Source: Chloroflexi bacterium AL-N1
GTDB lineage: Bacteria > Chloroflexota > Chloroflexia > Chloroflexales > Roseiflexaceae
NCBI GenBank assembly: GCA_013122435.1
Contig: WYDT01000011.1
Coordinates: forward strand, 62,001 to 126,000
Direction of reading: 5' to 3'
Length of the DNA stretch: 64,000 nucleotides
Shown: positions 26,408 through 36,236 of the stretch, in pieces
How the letters are laid out: every line of letters begins with the position of its first letter
Numbering within the stretch: position 1 is the first letter of the stretch
The notes under the pieces: generated by a model
What the model was told of the DNA's origin: nothing
What the model saw: only the letters and a program-made list of their open reading frames with translations
The model's database searches: none
Translations under genes and position numbers: made by a program

Positions 26408-27757
26408 CTATATACGTGAAACGTTGGCGAGCAAACCGCTTTTAATCGTCGGGAGAGGAAAGGCATTGTACGTAAGATCCTGATCCGGTAGCACTTCCCA
26501 TGTGTATCCTCGCAGTATCAAAGCCATCATCAGGCGCATTTCCACAAGGGCAAAATTTTTCCCCAAACACAGACGTGGACCACCTCCGAAGGCAATAAAA
26601 CCAAAAGGCTTCCGCTTCTGCTCATTTCGTGGATCAAACCAGCGCTCAGGATCAAACTTCTCCGGTTCTGTCCACACCTCAGAATCATAGTGAGTCACGG
26701 GACAGTTAACTGTTACCGCATAGTCCTTGGGGATGCAGTATTCCTGATATTGTGTATTCTCCAGCACCCGCCGAGTCATGGCACGTACTGGAGCAACCAT
26801 CCGTAGGCTTTCGTGGATCACCGCGTCGAGGTAAGGCATCGCTTTGAGATCATCGAAGCGGATCGGTGCCTTTGCATCAAAAGCCTGTTGCTCCGCACGG
26901 GCTTTAGCCAGAACAGCAGGATTTTGGCTGAGATGCAGCATCAAATTAGACATGGCTGTTACCGTGGTGTCATGTCCGGCAAAAAGCAGATTTTGCAACT
27001 CATCAACGATAATTGCATCAGTAAGCAAGTTGCCATCTGAGTCCTGCGTCGTCAGGTAGGTGCCCAGAATGTCTTCTTTCTGCTCGCCAGAGGCACGACG
27101 TTCTGCTACTAACGTCCCAATCTGATCCTGTAAAATTTCTTTTGCACGCAACGCTCTTCCAAAAGGTGCGTCGGGGCTTTCATCCATATCGACGGCAAAC
27201 AACCCTCTGGTCCATAACACAAATTCCTGGCTCATATACGCAAGGTCGATCTTGGCGAGATCATCACTAAAGAGAAACACGTTGATGACCTCAAATGCAA
27301 ATTCCCGCATCTTATCAACAATAGCCACCTGATCTGGTTCCGCCCAACGTGCGAGGTGTTTATGGGCAGATGCTTCAATCGTTGGCACAAACTGCGCCAT
27401 ATGGTCAAAACGGAAGTGGGGCTCGACGATTCGTCGCCGTTCACGGTGGACCGCACCGGTGAGCATGGGGATCGAGTTCTCTCCTAATAACCGACGAAAA
27501 GCGATCGGCCATTGACTTGCGACATACTTGTTTTCACCGCGATACACCCACTCGTTTCCATCAGCACCAAGCATGTAAACCGTTGGAACACCAAAGACTC
27601 TCGACAGAATTGTGTTGCCAAACTGTGCCTGACGATCACGCAAAAACGTATCAGGCTTCATCATAAACTCTATGGTTTCGTCCAGATCGGGTACACCATC
27701 AGTCCCTGGTGGGAGCGTACTGTGTTCAAACGGGCAACCGCTTTTTGTGTTGCTCAT
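26408..27757 (-). CDS. Cytochrome P450
   Basis: A heme monooxygenase of 449 residues. The I-helix motif is FAGHDTTVTAM, the K-helix ESLR is followed by RRVL, and the heme ligand lies in FGGGPRLCLGKNFALVEM. An N-terminal membrane anchor is absent, so the enzyme is soluble, as usual in bacteria. The ATG at 27757 is preceded by GGAGG with 5 bases of spacing. An upstream ATG at 27769 would overlap that site. No ferredoxin or reductase gene is nearby, so the redox partner is encoded elsewhere, and the substrate cannot be guessed. Confidence 0.95.
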   Translation of the reverse strand: MSNTKSGCPFEHSTLPPGTDGVPDLDETIEFMMKPDTFLRDRQAQFGNTILSRVFGVPTVYMLGADGNEWVYRGENKYVASQWPIAFRRLLGENSIPMLTGAVHRERRRIVEPHFRFDHMAQFVPTIEASAHKHLARWAEPDQVAIVDKMREFAFEVINVFLFSDDLAKIDLAYMSQEFVLWTRGLFAVDMDESPDAPFGRALRAKEILQDQIGTLVAERRASGEQKEDILGTYLTTQDSDGNLLTDAIIVDELQNLLFAGHDTTVTAMSNLMLHLSQNPAVLAKARAEQQAFDAKAPIRFDDLKAMPYLDAVIHESLRMVAPVRAMTRRVLENTQYQEYCIPKDYAVTVNCPVTHYDSEVWTEPEKFDPERWFDPRNEQKRKPFGFIAFGGGPRLCLGKNFALVEMRLMMALILRGYTWEVLPDQDLTYNAFPLPTIKSGLLANVSRI

Positions 27758-27929
27758 GCATACCTCCATGATACAAATACAACAGGTTCACTTTTTGACC
27801 CAGGAATAAAACGTGAGATGGATTGTATATTGTGTGAGACGTGTATATGGAGATAGTACGACAAATTGTCCTGAGATTCAAGCGAGCAATATATTTTTTA
27901 ACTTTATTGTTAAAATCTGTCACTCTCTA

Positions 27930-28565
27930 CTATCCGTCTACTTCTCGATCCTTTTGCAAAATTGCCAGGGCGTCGCTAACAGTCATATCCTTATTATAGA
28001 TCAGAGTATCAGGCTGCTGCTGTTTACTCTGATGGAGTGTTCCGGTATCAACAGCCCCAAAACCGATCTGCTCGATAAGTTCACTGACCTGATGCTTGGC
28101 ATCAGCATCATCACCTGCGACAAAAATGACGCGTCGTTCAGCGACTGGTTTAGACAGATCGCCCTGCGTTGCGAGATGACCGTACCAGATGGTATTAAAT
28201 GCCTTTACCACACGGGCCTTGGTCAGGTTTTGGGTGAAAAATTCACTATCACTGAGTGAGCCAAGCTCAATTTTGCCATCACGGTCTGGATAGTAGTTCG
28301 ATGCAGTAACAAATATTTTGTCACCGATAGCCTCCACGGGAAGTTGCTGATATGATCCAAATGGAATAGCCTCGATAATGATGTCACCAAAATTGGCAGC
28401 TTCTGTCGTCGACATGGCCTGGACCCCATCACCTAGCTCTGCAACCAGCGATTGGAGTGTTGCAGGGCCACGTGAGTTGCTGATAGCGACCTGATGGCCG
28501 GCACCTGACAACAACTTTGCCAATGTTTTACCGATATTCCCGGCACCAATAATACCAATGTTCAT
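27930..28565 (-). CDS. F420/NADP-oxidoreductase-like dinucleotide-binding protein
   Basis: The protein has 211 residues. It begins with a Rossmann motif GIIGAGNIGKTLAKLL and continues with AISNSRGP, the NADP-phosphate-contacting region, and KAFNTIWYGHL, which is common in COG2085 proteins. These are related to NADPH:F420 oxidoreductase, but many members use other cofactors. The stop is followed by AT-rich DNA, and no operon partner is obvious apart from the DUF6939-like gene, 118 bases further up on the same strand. Confidence 0.85.
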   Translation of the reverse strand: MNIGIIGAGNIGKTLAKLLSGAGHQVAISNSRGPATLQSLVAELGDGVQAMSTTEAANFGDIIIEAIPFGSYQQLPVEAIGDKIFVTASNYYPDRDGKIELGSLSDSEFFTQNLTKARVVKAFNTIWYGHLATQGDLSKPVAERRVIFVAGDDADAKHQVSELIEQIGFGAVDTGTLHQSKQQQPDTLIYNKDMTVSDALAILQKDREVDG

Positions 28566-28683
28566 GATTGACTCCTTTGACTGTTACGCTTGCAACTGTT
28601 GCTCTATAATCCTTTACGTGCAAGCCATAGTCAGCAGATGTGCAAGCATATCTTTCTGCTATTGAGAGTCGCTCCCCATGTGA

Positions 28684-29235
28684 TTACTGCGGCCACGTCC
28701 CATTCAGATAGGCGACGATGAGTGTAGCGTGCGATAATGGCCGCGACAGGTTGCTGATATCGCCGTTGGTCTCATAATCGAGCAACACCACTGTTTGTAG
28801 CTCACCAAGACGCAGCAAAGCATTAAGTTCCTGCTGTAAACAATGTTCCAGAACCCATCGATAAGACGGAAGATAAATCATACGCCGCGCTTCCTCATAG
28901 GCAAGCAAACGATCCCCATCAAGACCGGCACGATGGCCGAGCACAGCACCAAAACGCCGTGCTGATCGTTTGATATGCTTCATCGTGGTAATCGCTAACT
29001 TCGCCGGATCAACATCTGTAGTTTCAAACACCTTTAATCCCTGCCAGATGCCTTCAACACTCATAGCAGTGTGTTCTGGAGCAAAAGGCACGGGAATATT
29101 GCCATGTGGATAGAACGGACTAAACCGAATCCAGGGATCTGGCCCATGTGACGTCACATCGTGAATCAGGACATCACCAAAACGTTTGTAAATGTTTTGT
29201 GGCGACATGCGACGGCTTGCGACAAAAAACGGCAT
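28684..29235 (-). CDS. Conserved protein of unknown function (DUF6939-like)
   Basis: The protein has 183 residues from the ATG at 29235, which has GGGAGG 8 bases upstream. A longer in-frame start at 29349 adds sequence resembling intergenic DNA and is rejected. Motifs such as FYPHGNIPVPF, VEGIWQGLKVFE, RFGAVLGHRAGLDG, RMIYLPSYRWVLEH and LLDYETNGD are strongly conserved-looking. I recall them from a DUF (6939) of unknown role found across many phyla. The start of DsrE lies divergently, about 200 bases away. Confidence 0.75.
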   Translation of the reverse strand: MPFFVASRRMSPQNIYKRFGDVLIHDVTSHGPDPWIRFSPFYPHGNIPVPFAPEHTAMSVEGIWQGLKVFETTDVDPAKLAITTMKHIKRSARRFGAVLGHRAGLDGDRLLAYEEARRMIYLPSYRWVLEHCLQQELNALLRLGELQTVVLLDYETNGDISNLSRPLSHATLIVAYLNGTWPQ

Positions 29236-29390
29236 CGAAATAACCTCCCAATCAAAGTTCATGCGGAGTGTAATTGCCTGGCAAGCATAGCATCTGGGTG
29301 TGACAATGATGATCACAAATAACCCGAAATAAACTCTCAGAGAATTCATCCTTAGATGTAGGGAAAAAATGCTCTCTGCGAGGAATTATC

Positions 29391-29399
29391 TGGTATACT
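29391..29399 (+). promoter_or_regulatory. Extended -10 promoter of the DsrE-like gene
   Basis: TGG precedes TATACT (29394-29399), which makes an extended -10 element 36 bases before the ATG of the DsrE-like gene. No convincing -35 is visible, which is normal for extended -10 promoters. Confidence 0.5.
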
Positions 29400-29435
29400 T
29401 AAAAAGCTATTTACTTTTAACTGAGGAAATCTACC

Positions 29436-29789
29436 ATGAAAGTAGCGATTGTTATTCTGGCCGGACTCGACAATCACGACGCGATGGCTCGAGTTGTTAA
29501 CGCACTGGAAGCAGCAAACGAATGCAAACAAGCTGGTGATACGGTAAAAATGCTGTTTGACGGCGCCGGAACAGAAACACTCGCAAAAATCAGCGAACCC
29601 AAACACCAACTCTACCCATTATTCGAAGCAGTAGAAGACACGGTTCACGGCGCGTGCAGTTTCTGCTCACGTGCATTTGGTGTATGGACAACAGTGAAAG
29701 AACGCGCTATCCCACTCCTCGACGAATACCACGAGCACCCGAGTCTACGAAAACTCTTGTATGAGCAGTATCAGGTATTGACGTTTTAG
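29436..29789 (+). CDS. DsrE/DsrF-like family protein
   Basis: The protein has 117 residues. The N-terminus VAIVILAGLDNHDAMARVVNAL and the later TVKMLFDGAGTETL correspond to the Rossmann-like DsrE fold. Two cysteines in GACSFCSRAFG occupy the region where DsrE proteins carry a sulfur-relay cysteine, so persulfide handling is possible but unproven. It has its own extended -10 promoter and no sulfur-metabolism genes around it. Confidence 0.8.
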   Translation: MKVAIVILAGLDNHDAMARVVNALEAANECKQAGDTVKMLFDGAGTETLAKISEPKHQLYPLFEAVEDTVHGACSFCSRAFGVWTTVKERAIPLLDEYHEHPSLRKLLYEQYQVLTF

Positions 29790-30030
29790 GTGATATACGA
29801 GCCACACGCCAACACATTTGTAATCAAATGATGACCGGGGCACGCTATCTGCCGCATCGACAACACATATTGTGGTTGGTGCTTGCTCAGGAATATACTG
29901 GTGGTACACAGATATCCTTTGGCAGCTTTGCCCAACCAACTAATGTAGACTCACCCATTGTTACAACACCAAAAATGTATACGGACTGACCCAAGGGCAG
30001 CCCGCATACAACCTGGTAATGCATGTAGTG

Positions 30031-31470
30031 TCACAACTTCACATCATGTGCACCACTCTCTGCCTTCCCCGCCGACGTGATACGCACAAATTCGGCCTTT
30101 TCCCACAATTCAGGAATGGTTGCGGCACCCGCGTAGCTCAAGCCAGAACGCATACCACCAACGAGCTGATACACAATATCTTTGACAGGGCCACGCACTG
30201 GCACCATCGCCTCGACACCCTCAGCTACGACTCGATCCCAATCATCGGGATCGACATCACGCCCTTCGACCTCTTGCCGATCAATGTTGGCAGATAAGGA
30301 CGCCATGCCCCGCACGATTTTATAACGCTGCCCATTACGGCTGACATTCGCCCCAGGACTTTCGTCAGTTCCGGCCAGCAAACTGCCGAGCATTACCGTG
30401 CTTGCGCCTGCTGCCACTGCCTTGGTGATGTCGCCCGAGGTACGAATACCACCATCAGCAATAATTGGCACACCCAACTCACGGCCAACCTCAGCACATT
30501 CCGCCACAACGCTTAATTGCGGCACCCCAAAACCAGTTACAACTCGCGTAATACAGATCGATCCTGGCCCCACACCGACCTTAACGGCATCCGCACCAGC
30601 CTCGATCATATCGCGGGTACCTTGGGCAGTTGCCACGTTGCCACCAACAATATCGACCTGAGGAAAACGTTCTTTGAGCGCACGTACCATCTCAAGTGCA
30701 CCGTCTGAATGACCATGGGCGATATCTACCACCAGGGCATCAACCCCAGCATCAACACAGGCCGCTGCACGTTCAAGATCAGAAGAACGGATACCGATAG
30801 CTGCGGCCACACGCAAGCGGCCACGCTCATCTTTCGTCGCATCAGGCCACTGCTCCATCTTAACGATATCCTGTGCCGTAATGAGGCCGTGAAGTTGGCC
30901 TGCTCCATCAACGACTGGTAACTTCTCCACGCGACTCTTGTGCAATACAGCACGTGCTTCTTCTAGAGATGTGTTTTCGTCGACTGTAATCAATTTCTCG
31001 CGTGGTGTCATCACTTCGGTTACAGACCGTTCAACATTGCGTTCAAACATCAAATCACGGGTGGAGACGAGGCCAACAACCTCGTTGTTTGTGCCAAGGA
31101 CAACCAGACCACCGATACTATGCTCCTCCAGCCGTGCACGTGCATCCTGTACAGTTGCATTTGCCGACAGGCTGTGGGGATGCTCAACTATAAAGCCCTC
31201 AGTCCGCTTGACACGCATCACTTCTGCCGCTTGCTGTTCAATTGTCATGAAGCGGTGAATGACACCAAGACCTCCAAGACGGGCCATCGTCTGTGCCATA
31301 GTAGCTTCCGTCACTGTATCCATATTCGAGGACACAATTGGTATGGATAAACCGAGTCGACGGCTAAATTGTGTATGGGTATGTACTGCGTGGCGCGAGC
31401 GGATTGATGACCGCTGTGGCACCAAAAGCACATCATCAAATGTCAAAGCTATTTCAGGACGCAACTTCAT
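30031..31470 (-). CDS. guaB: Inosine-5'-monophosphate dehydrogenase
   Basis: The enzyme converts IMP to XMP with NAD, the committed step to GMP. The protein has 479 residues from the ATG at 31470, with AAGGAG upstream. It has the N-terminal [13 protein letters not shown], two CBS domains (about 90-210), the catalytic loop [11 protein letters not shown] with its cysteine, the [11 protein letters not shown] phosphate site and the mobile flap. The C-terminus ends with [13 protein letters not shown] frame open to 31605 adds about 45 implausible residues. A 7-bp hairpin (31488-31494 with 31499-31505) lies in the 5' leader and may be incidental. Confidence 0.97.
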   Translation of the reverse strand: MKLRPEIALTFDDVLLVPQRSSIRSRHAVHTHTQFSRRLGLSIPIVSSNMDTVTEATMAQTMARLGGLGVIHRFMTIEQQAAEVMRVKRTEGFIVEHPHSLSANATVQDARARLEEHSIGGLVVLGTNNEVVGLVSTRDLMFERNVERSVTEVMTPREKLITVDENTSLEEARAVLHKSRVEKLPVVDGAGQLHGLITAQDIVKMEQWPDATKDERGRLRVAAAIGIRSSDLERAAACVDAGVDALVVDIAHGHSDGALEMVRALKERFPQVDIVGGNVATAQGTRDMIEAGADAVKVGVGPGSICITRVVTGFGVPQLSVVAECAEVGRELGVPIIADGGIRTSGDITKAVAAGASTVMLGSLLAGTDESPGANVSRNGQRYKIVRGMASLSANIDRQEVEGRDVDPDDWDRVVAEGVEAMVPVRGPVKDIVYQLVGGMRSGLSYAGAATIPELWEKAEFVRITSAGKAESGAHDVKL

Positions 31471-31589
31471 CGAATACTCCTTGTACGAACTATTACTCAA
31501 TAGTTTGCATCTATCGTAGCACACTCTTCCCACAATTGACATGTATGTTAATATGGGAAAACATGTATAAATATTCATATATACACAAC

Positions 31590-32585
31590 ATGTATTTAAA
31601 ATCAATTAAAACACATCCACGTTTATGGTCGATCAATGCAGGAATTGTGATGGTGGTAACGGATTTGCACGGCAACTGGGATGCCTATCAGCAATATCGC
31701 GATTGCTTTATCACACATGCGAGGGCCGGGCAGGCTGACGTTCTCGTTTTTGTCGGCGACTTGATCCACGGTGAGGGACAACCATATCCAGACTGTTCAG
31801 TAGACATTCTGATCAATCTGTTGGAGTTGCGGAAACAGTATCCTATTGTATATCTATGTGGGAATCACGAGTTGCCACATATCTATGGGTTTCCGCTTGA
31901 TAAAGGCGATATCGAATACACGCCTGCCTTTGAAAAAGCACTCAGCCAGAGTGCATATCTGAACCCTATTTTGGGACGCCTAGATGAACTCCCTTTTTTC
32001 TCCGCACGACCGCCGATGTAACGATCACCCATGCAGGAGCCACCGCCATCGACCTAGAAGAAGCCCCAGGTCCTCTTCACATGGCAACACCAGGCATTGT
32101 TGGACTGGGCCAACCAGCAGCTAGCCCGTGGCAAGGTCGAGCAGTTACGGATGGGATACGCCAGACTCAGCGAGGCTGATTCGTATACTGAACTGGCAGA
32201 GCATTATCTTGGCGTTTCAGAACCAGACGATCCACGTTATGATAATCTGCTGCGTGGTTTTCTGACAACTGCTCACCATCATTTTGCACTACTTCGCCTG
32301 ACCCTGTTTACACGCTGCGAGAGGGAACATGGTGTTGATCATTACGGACATGTTGTAGAGATGTTTCTGGATCACCTTGCCGCAGCCTATCCACCTCAAC
32401 ACTTTCTGGTCGCAGGGCACATGAGTGTCACAGGAGGACATGAAGTAGTAGCGAAACGACACCTACGTCTGGCCAGCGCGACCCACGCAACGCCGCGGGA
32501 GGCAGGCCAATATCTTCTGTTTGATGCCGCCCAACCAATAACGACGATGGGAGGTCTCTGTGCAGCACTACAAAGCGTTTTCTAA
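31590..32585 (+). pseudogene. Metallophosphatase gene with two compensating frameshifts
   Basis: The first part reads MVVTDLHGNWDAY (DxH), FVGDLIHGEG and YLCGNHELPH, the metal-binding motifs of calcineurin-like phosphoesterases, then stops at TAA 32019-32021. The middle (about 32003-32075) continues in another frame as TADVTITHAGATAIDLEE. From about 32076 the first frame resumes, with LLDWANQQLARG and later FLVAGHMSVTGGHEVV. The gene is therefore shifted out of frame and back within about 80 bases. Either it is decaying or two sequencing errors occurred. The start may be the ATG at 31590 or at 31650. Confidence 0.8.
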
Positions 32586-32613
32586 ATCGTATCATTGAGG
32601 AAGTGAGAAACCC

Positions 32614-33519
32614 ATGATTGTGGTGTTGAGCGAGGCAGATACGTCTCCAGCTATCGATATCAATACACGCGAACTACACGCAATCACTGAAGCGGCACGG
32701 ATGTTTGGTTGTCGAGTCTATGCTGTCCCACAGAACTTTAGCACCGCTGGAACAGCCGAAAATGCCCTCGCTTACCTACCAATGTACGCTTCACCCATCC
32801 CCGGCGTGTGGGTCGGCTATATTCCATCAGTTGAACGCTATACAGCACTTTGTGACGCTGCCAAAGCAAAAGGGATCTATCTACTCAACACCCCGGCAGA
32901 ATATCAAATTGCAATGGAGTTCGATCACTTTTATCCACGTTTAGGAGATCTGACGCCTGCTAGTATGATCATAACGAGCCTTGCTGAATGTAAGAAGGTT
33001 ACGGCACAGCTTGGCTTCCCTGCTTTTGTAAAGGGAGCAGTGAAATCAAATAAATCACAGGGCTGGAGCGCCTGCGTTGCCCATAATGAATTCGAACTTA
33101 CAACATTAGTGAACGAGCTATTGGTACATACGAATCGCTCTCGTGGTCGTGTTGTAGTGCGTAAACTCGTCAACCTGCGTTATGTTAATAAAACACCTGA
33201 TGGATTTCCCCTTGGCCGTGAATATCGCGTTTTTGTCTATCACAATAATGTACTTGCGTATGGCTATTATTGGGATGAACAACGCGATCCTTATACACTG
33301 ACATCAACCGACTCACAAGCTATCGCAGATCTGGCAAGCGAAGCAGCCCAACGGGTCCAGGTACCCTTCCTAGCTGTGGATATAGGTCAGTTGCAATCGG
33401 GCGAGTGAATTGTCATTGAGGTTGGTGATGCACAATTCTCTGGATTGAGTCACGTGTCAGTGCTTGAACTGTGGAGCAAAATCAAAGATATTCGCTTTCA
33501 TCAGAAAATACCAACATAG
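32614..33519 (+). pseudogene. ATP-grasp domain gene with an in-frame TGA
   Basis: The first 264 residues form an ATP-grasp-like protein with AFVKGAVKSNKSQGW (nucleotide site), REYRVFVYHNNVLAYGYYW and FLAVDIGQLQSGE. At 33406-33408 a TGA interrupts the frame. The same frame then continues as IVIEVGDAQFSGLSH and on to TAG at 33517-33519. In ATP-grasp relatives this point reads GEWIVIEVGDGQ, so the TGA most simply replaces a tryptophan TGG. The missing tail carries metal-binding residues, so a truncated product would be inactive. It lies 28 bases after the broken metallophosphatase gene, and the two were probably one operon. Confidence 0.8.
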
Positions 33520-33617
33520 ATTGACCATACTCCTAGATCAAATTGAATTCTCTTCTCTTATGCTATTTTCCCTCCACTGAGAGAGCCAGAAACGCTCACT
33601 GTGACATAATCTCACTT

Positions 33618-33684
33618 CCTGAGACTACCTCAGGGTTTTATGCACCTGATCTCAGGTTCTCCCTGAGTTCCTTTCAGGTTTTTT
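33618..33684. terminator. Three consecutive hairpins built from CCTGA/TCAGG arms
   Basis: The hairpins are CCTGAG (33618-33623) with CTCAGG (33629-33634), ACCTGA (33644-33649) with TCAGGT (33652-33657), and CCTGA (33662-33666) with TCAGG (33674-33678). The last is followed by six T at 33679-33684, so it can terminate plus-strand transcripts from the broken ATP-grasp gene. All arms can cross-pair. Confidence 0.55.
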
Positions 33685-33813
33685 CTTATAGGCGAGATGC
33701 CTCTGCATTGTTACAATATTCGTGAATAAAAGAACGATGTGTATTTACTACCAAAGATATGTACGTGCAAATGTCAAGTGCATTATAGCTATACCGGAAT
33801 GAAGGAAGGTCTC

Positions 33814-35757
33814 ATGAATCAGTACAACCCCTCCGAAACAATTGACGTACTGACAGAGGGTTTAGGTGATAAGATAGGGGCAGAACAGCGTAACTGGCAG
33901 AAATACAATCCACCGAATGAGACAGCAGGAGTTCTGGCGGCCGCACCGAGTGTCACAATTGCCAGCAGTGTTAATGAACTTGTTGAGTTAGCGTGTGGTG
34001 CCGATGGACGTGATACCTTTGAAGTCGTGTTTGATACCCCCAACAAAGGACGCATCCTCGAAGCAGAAGTTGCTCGCGTGCGGAATGGCATAGCGGCCAA
34101 TTATCCAGAGCCCTACATGCGACGACGAGATCCCGATTGTATGGTTATTTCCGACGATCGCCCGACTAATAAACCACGCTTTGCTGAACAATTTGGATAT
34201 GATTTTAAGGAGTTGCGGACCGAGACATTTGAATGGCTCAAAACACAACCGCTAGCCATCTTTGGTTTCATCGCCGGACAACAAGGGATGGGCGAAGACG
34301 CACTGGTGGTTGCTCCCGACAACTGTGGTTTCTTTGCACTGGGCCTGGCATTGCTCCAGGGCATTGTTGCGTATGAAGATATTCCCGATACCTTCAGACC
34401 CAAATCCATTATTTATGTAGCACCACCCTTCCGCCACACGCATTTCGACGGAAAACAGATCGTGGTGCATCACCGTGGAATGGAACTGCACGAAATCTTT
34501 TCCTACAACCTCTACCCAGGCCCAAGCGCCAAGAAGGGTATTTACGGTGTGCTGATCGGCCAGGGGGAGCGTGAGGGATGGGTGACTGCACACTGCTCGA
34601 CGGTACAGGTCGTTACACCCTACGACAATATCGTAACCATTATGCACGAGGGCGCAAGTGGTGGTGGCAAGAGCGAAATGCTTGAACAGGCTCATCGTAA
34701 TAGTGAAGGGCGGCTACTGCTGGGAGAAAACCTCATAACAGGTGAACGTCGCCACTTGGAAATTCCCCGCTCGTGTCGGTTGTTACCTGTAACCGATGAT
34801 ATGGCACTATGTCATCCATCGCTGCAAGATGGCGAACAGAAGATACGTGTGACTGATGCCGAAGATGCATGGTTTGTACGTGTCAACCATATCACTCACT
34901 ATGGTACTGATGTTCCCCTGGAGCGTATGACTGCACAACCTGGTGAGCCTCTGTTATTTTTAAACATCGATGCAGCGCCCAGCAGCCGCGCACTCATCTG
35001 GGAACACATACAGGATTCTCCTGGTGTACCCTGCCCGAACCCACGTGTCATCGTACCCCGCTCGATTGTTCCTGATATAGTCAAGGAACCTGTCACCGTG
35101 GACGTTCGCAGCTTTGGGGTACGTACCCCACCCTGCACACGAGAAGCGCCAAGTTATGGCATTATCGGTTTGTTTCACGTATTGCCACCTGCTATGGCAT
35201 GGCTCTGGCGTCTGGTGGCTCCGCGGGGTCATGCCAACCCAAGCATTGTTGACACGATCGGCATGACGAGTGAAGGGGTCGGATCGTACTGGCCATTTGC
35301 GACAGGCCGTCGAGTTGACCAAGCTAACCTGCTCCTCCAGCAGTTCTTGGATCACACCCGCATGCGCTACATTCTCTGTCCTAATCAACATGTCGGGGCA
35401 TGGAAGGTCGACTTTATGCCACAATGGATCGCCCGAGAGTATCTGGCCCGCCGTGGAAACGCACAGTTTAAGTCCGATCAGGTACGACCGGCACGCTGCC
35501 CACTTCTGGGGTATGCCATCTACCAACTTGCGGTAGAAGGACGCTCGATTGCCCGCTGGTTCTTGCAGGTCGATACACAACCAGAGGTCGGTGAAGAAGC
35601 ATATGATCAGGGTGCACAAATGCTCTACGACTTCTTCCGCACTTGCTTAGCTGATTTTAACGAATCTGATCTGGATCCGCTGGGTCAGCAAATTATCGAG
35701 TGCTGCTTCGACGGCGGAACTGTACAAGACTATGAGGCACTGATCCCAAGTCGTTGA
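33814..35757 (+). CDS. DUF4914 family protein, PEP-carboxykinase-like
   Basis: The protein has 647 residues. It matches the DUF4914 family as I remember it, a relative of phosphoenolpyruvate carboxykinase. The kinase-like P-loop is HEGASGGGKSEMLEQA at about 285, and metal-site candidates lie in FRHTHFDGKQIVVHHRGME and FLNIDAAPSSRALIWEH. The reaction is unknown. The ATG at 33814 is preceded by GGAAGG. The frame opens at 33739 without a good signal. A hairpin follows directly after the stop. Confidence 0.8.
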   Translation: MNQYNPSETIDVLTEGLGDKIGAEQRNWQKYNPPNETAGVLAAAPSVTIASSVNELVELACGADGRDTFEVVFDTPNKGRILEAEVARVRNGIAANYPEPYMRRRDPDCMVISDDRPTNKPRFAEQFGYDFKELRTETFEWLKTQPLAIFGFIAGQQGMGEDALVVAPDNCGFFALGLALLQGIVAYEDIPDTFRPKSIIYVAPPFRHTHFDGKQIVVHHRGMELHEIFSYNLYPGPSAKKGIYGVLIGQGEREGWVTAHCSTVQVVTPYDNIVTIMHEGASGGGKSEMLEQAHRNSEGRLLLGENLITGERRHLEIPRSCRLLPVTDDMALCHPSLQDGEQKIRVTDAEDAWFVRVNHITHYGTDVPLERMTAQPGEPLLFLNIDAAPSSRALIWEHIQDSPGVPCPNPRVIVPRSIVPDIVKEPVTVDVRSFGVRTPPCTREAPSYGIIGLFHVLPPAMAWLWRLVAPRGHANPSIVDTIGMTSEGVGSYWPFATGRRVDQANLLLQQFLDHTRMRYILCPNQHVGAWKVDFMPQWIAREYLARRGNAQFKSDQVRPARCPLLGYAIYQLAVEGRSIARWFLQVDTQPEVGEEAYDQGAQMLYDFFRTCLADFNESDLDPLGQQIIECCFDGGTVQDYEALIPSR

Positions 35758-35763
35758 TACACA

Positions 35764-35799
35764 ACAAGACATCCTCTTGGGAAAAAGAGGATGTCTTGT
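35764..35799. terminator. Terminator hairpin after the DUF4914 gene
   Basis: A perfect 15-bp stem, ACAAGACATCCTCTT at 35764-35778 with its complement at 35785-35799, has a six-base loop. It lies 6 bases after the stop codon. The downstream T-run is short. Confidence 0.75.
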
Positions 35800-35812
35800 A
35801 ACTTTAGCAGGC

Positions 35813-36135
35813 GGTGCAGTAGAGAGCTTCAGCTATTCAGCTCGACAACTGCAGGGACAACCGCTGGATACGCTGCTGTCACTATTGTCTGCCAACAATG
35901 GTGCGGGAGCGTATCCAATCTTTGGCACTGAAGGCAGCGCCAGGGATATCATAACCCTTTGATGATGTAGCGGAAGAAAACTGGCGACGGAGGAATGGCA
36001 GGACTTTTCCGGCATCTGTAACATTGGTCAAACTCGATGAGGAGAAGTCAATGCCCGGCATGCTTATTATGCACTATAGCAGTGAACGACCACACCTCGA
36101 AGCCAATCTATAAACCGAAGCCCGGTATCGTTCAA
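35813..36135 (+). pseudogene. Decayed duplicate of the PAS-domain segment of the downstream kinase
   Basis: This stretch aligns base by base with 36348-36680 inside the kinase gene. Blocks shared include CAACTGCAGGGACAACCGCT, GCGGGAGCGTATCCAATCTT and CTTTTCCGGCATCTGTAACA. Many substitutions and small deletions break the frame. The end-of-DUF4914 sequence GATCCCAAGTC is also repeated (35742 and 36143), so a tandem duplication of the junction occurred and copy one then lost the kinase start. A 61-codon frame at 35777 is a remnant, not a gene. Confidence 0.85.
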
Positions 36136-36183
36136 AGTCACCGATCCCAAGTCATTAATATACAGCAAATTTTCCTGTTGCTA

Positions 36184-36192
36184 TGCTATACT
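36184..36192 (+). promoter_or_regulatory. Extended -10 promoter of the two-component operon
   Basis: TGC precedes TATACT at 36187-36192. The box overlaps the ATG at 36183, which argues that translation begins downstream, at 36237. Confidence 0.5.
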
Positions 36193-36236
36193 GCAGTAGA
36201 AGTAATGGGAAGCGCTGTAAACTTGGTAGACGTGCA

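Noticed and set aside
31488..31505. Hairpin in the guaB leader as a riboswitch
   Set aside because: Seven base pairs only, with no conserved aptamer features.
35777..35962. 61-codon frame after the DUF4914 terminator
   Set aside because: It is a broken piece of a duplicated PAS segment, not an independent gene.
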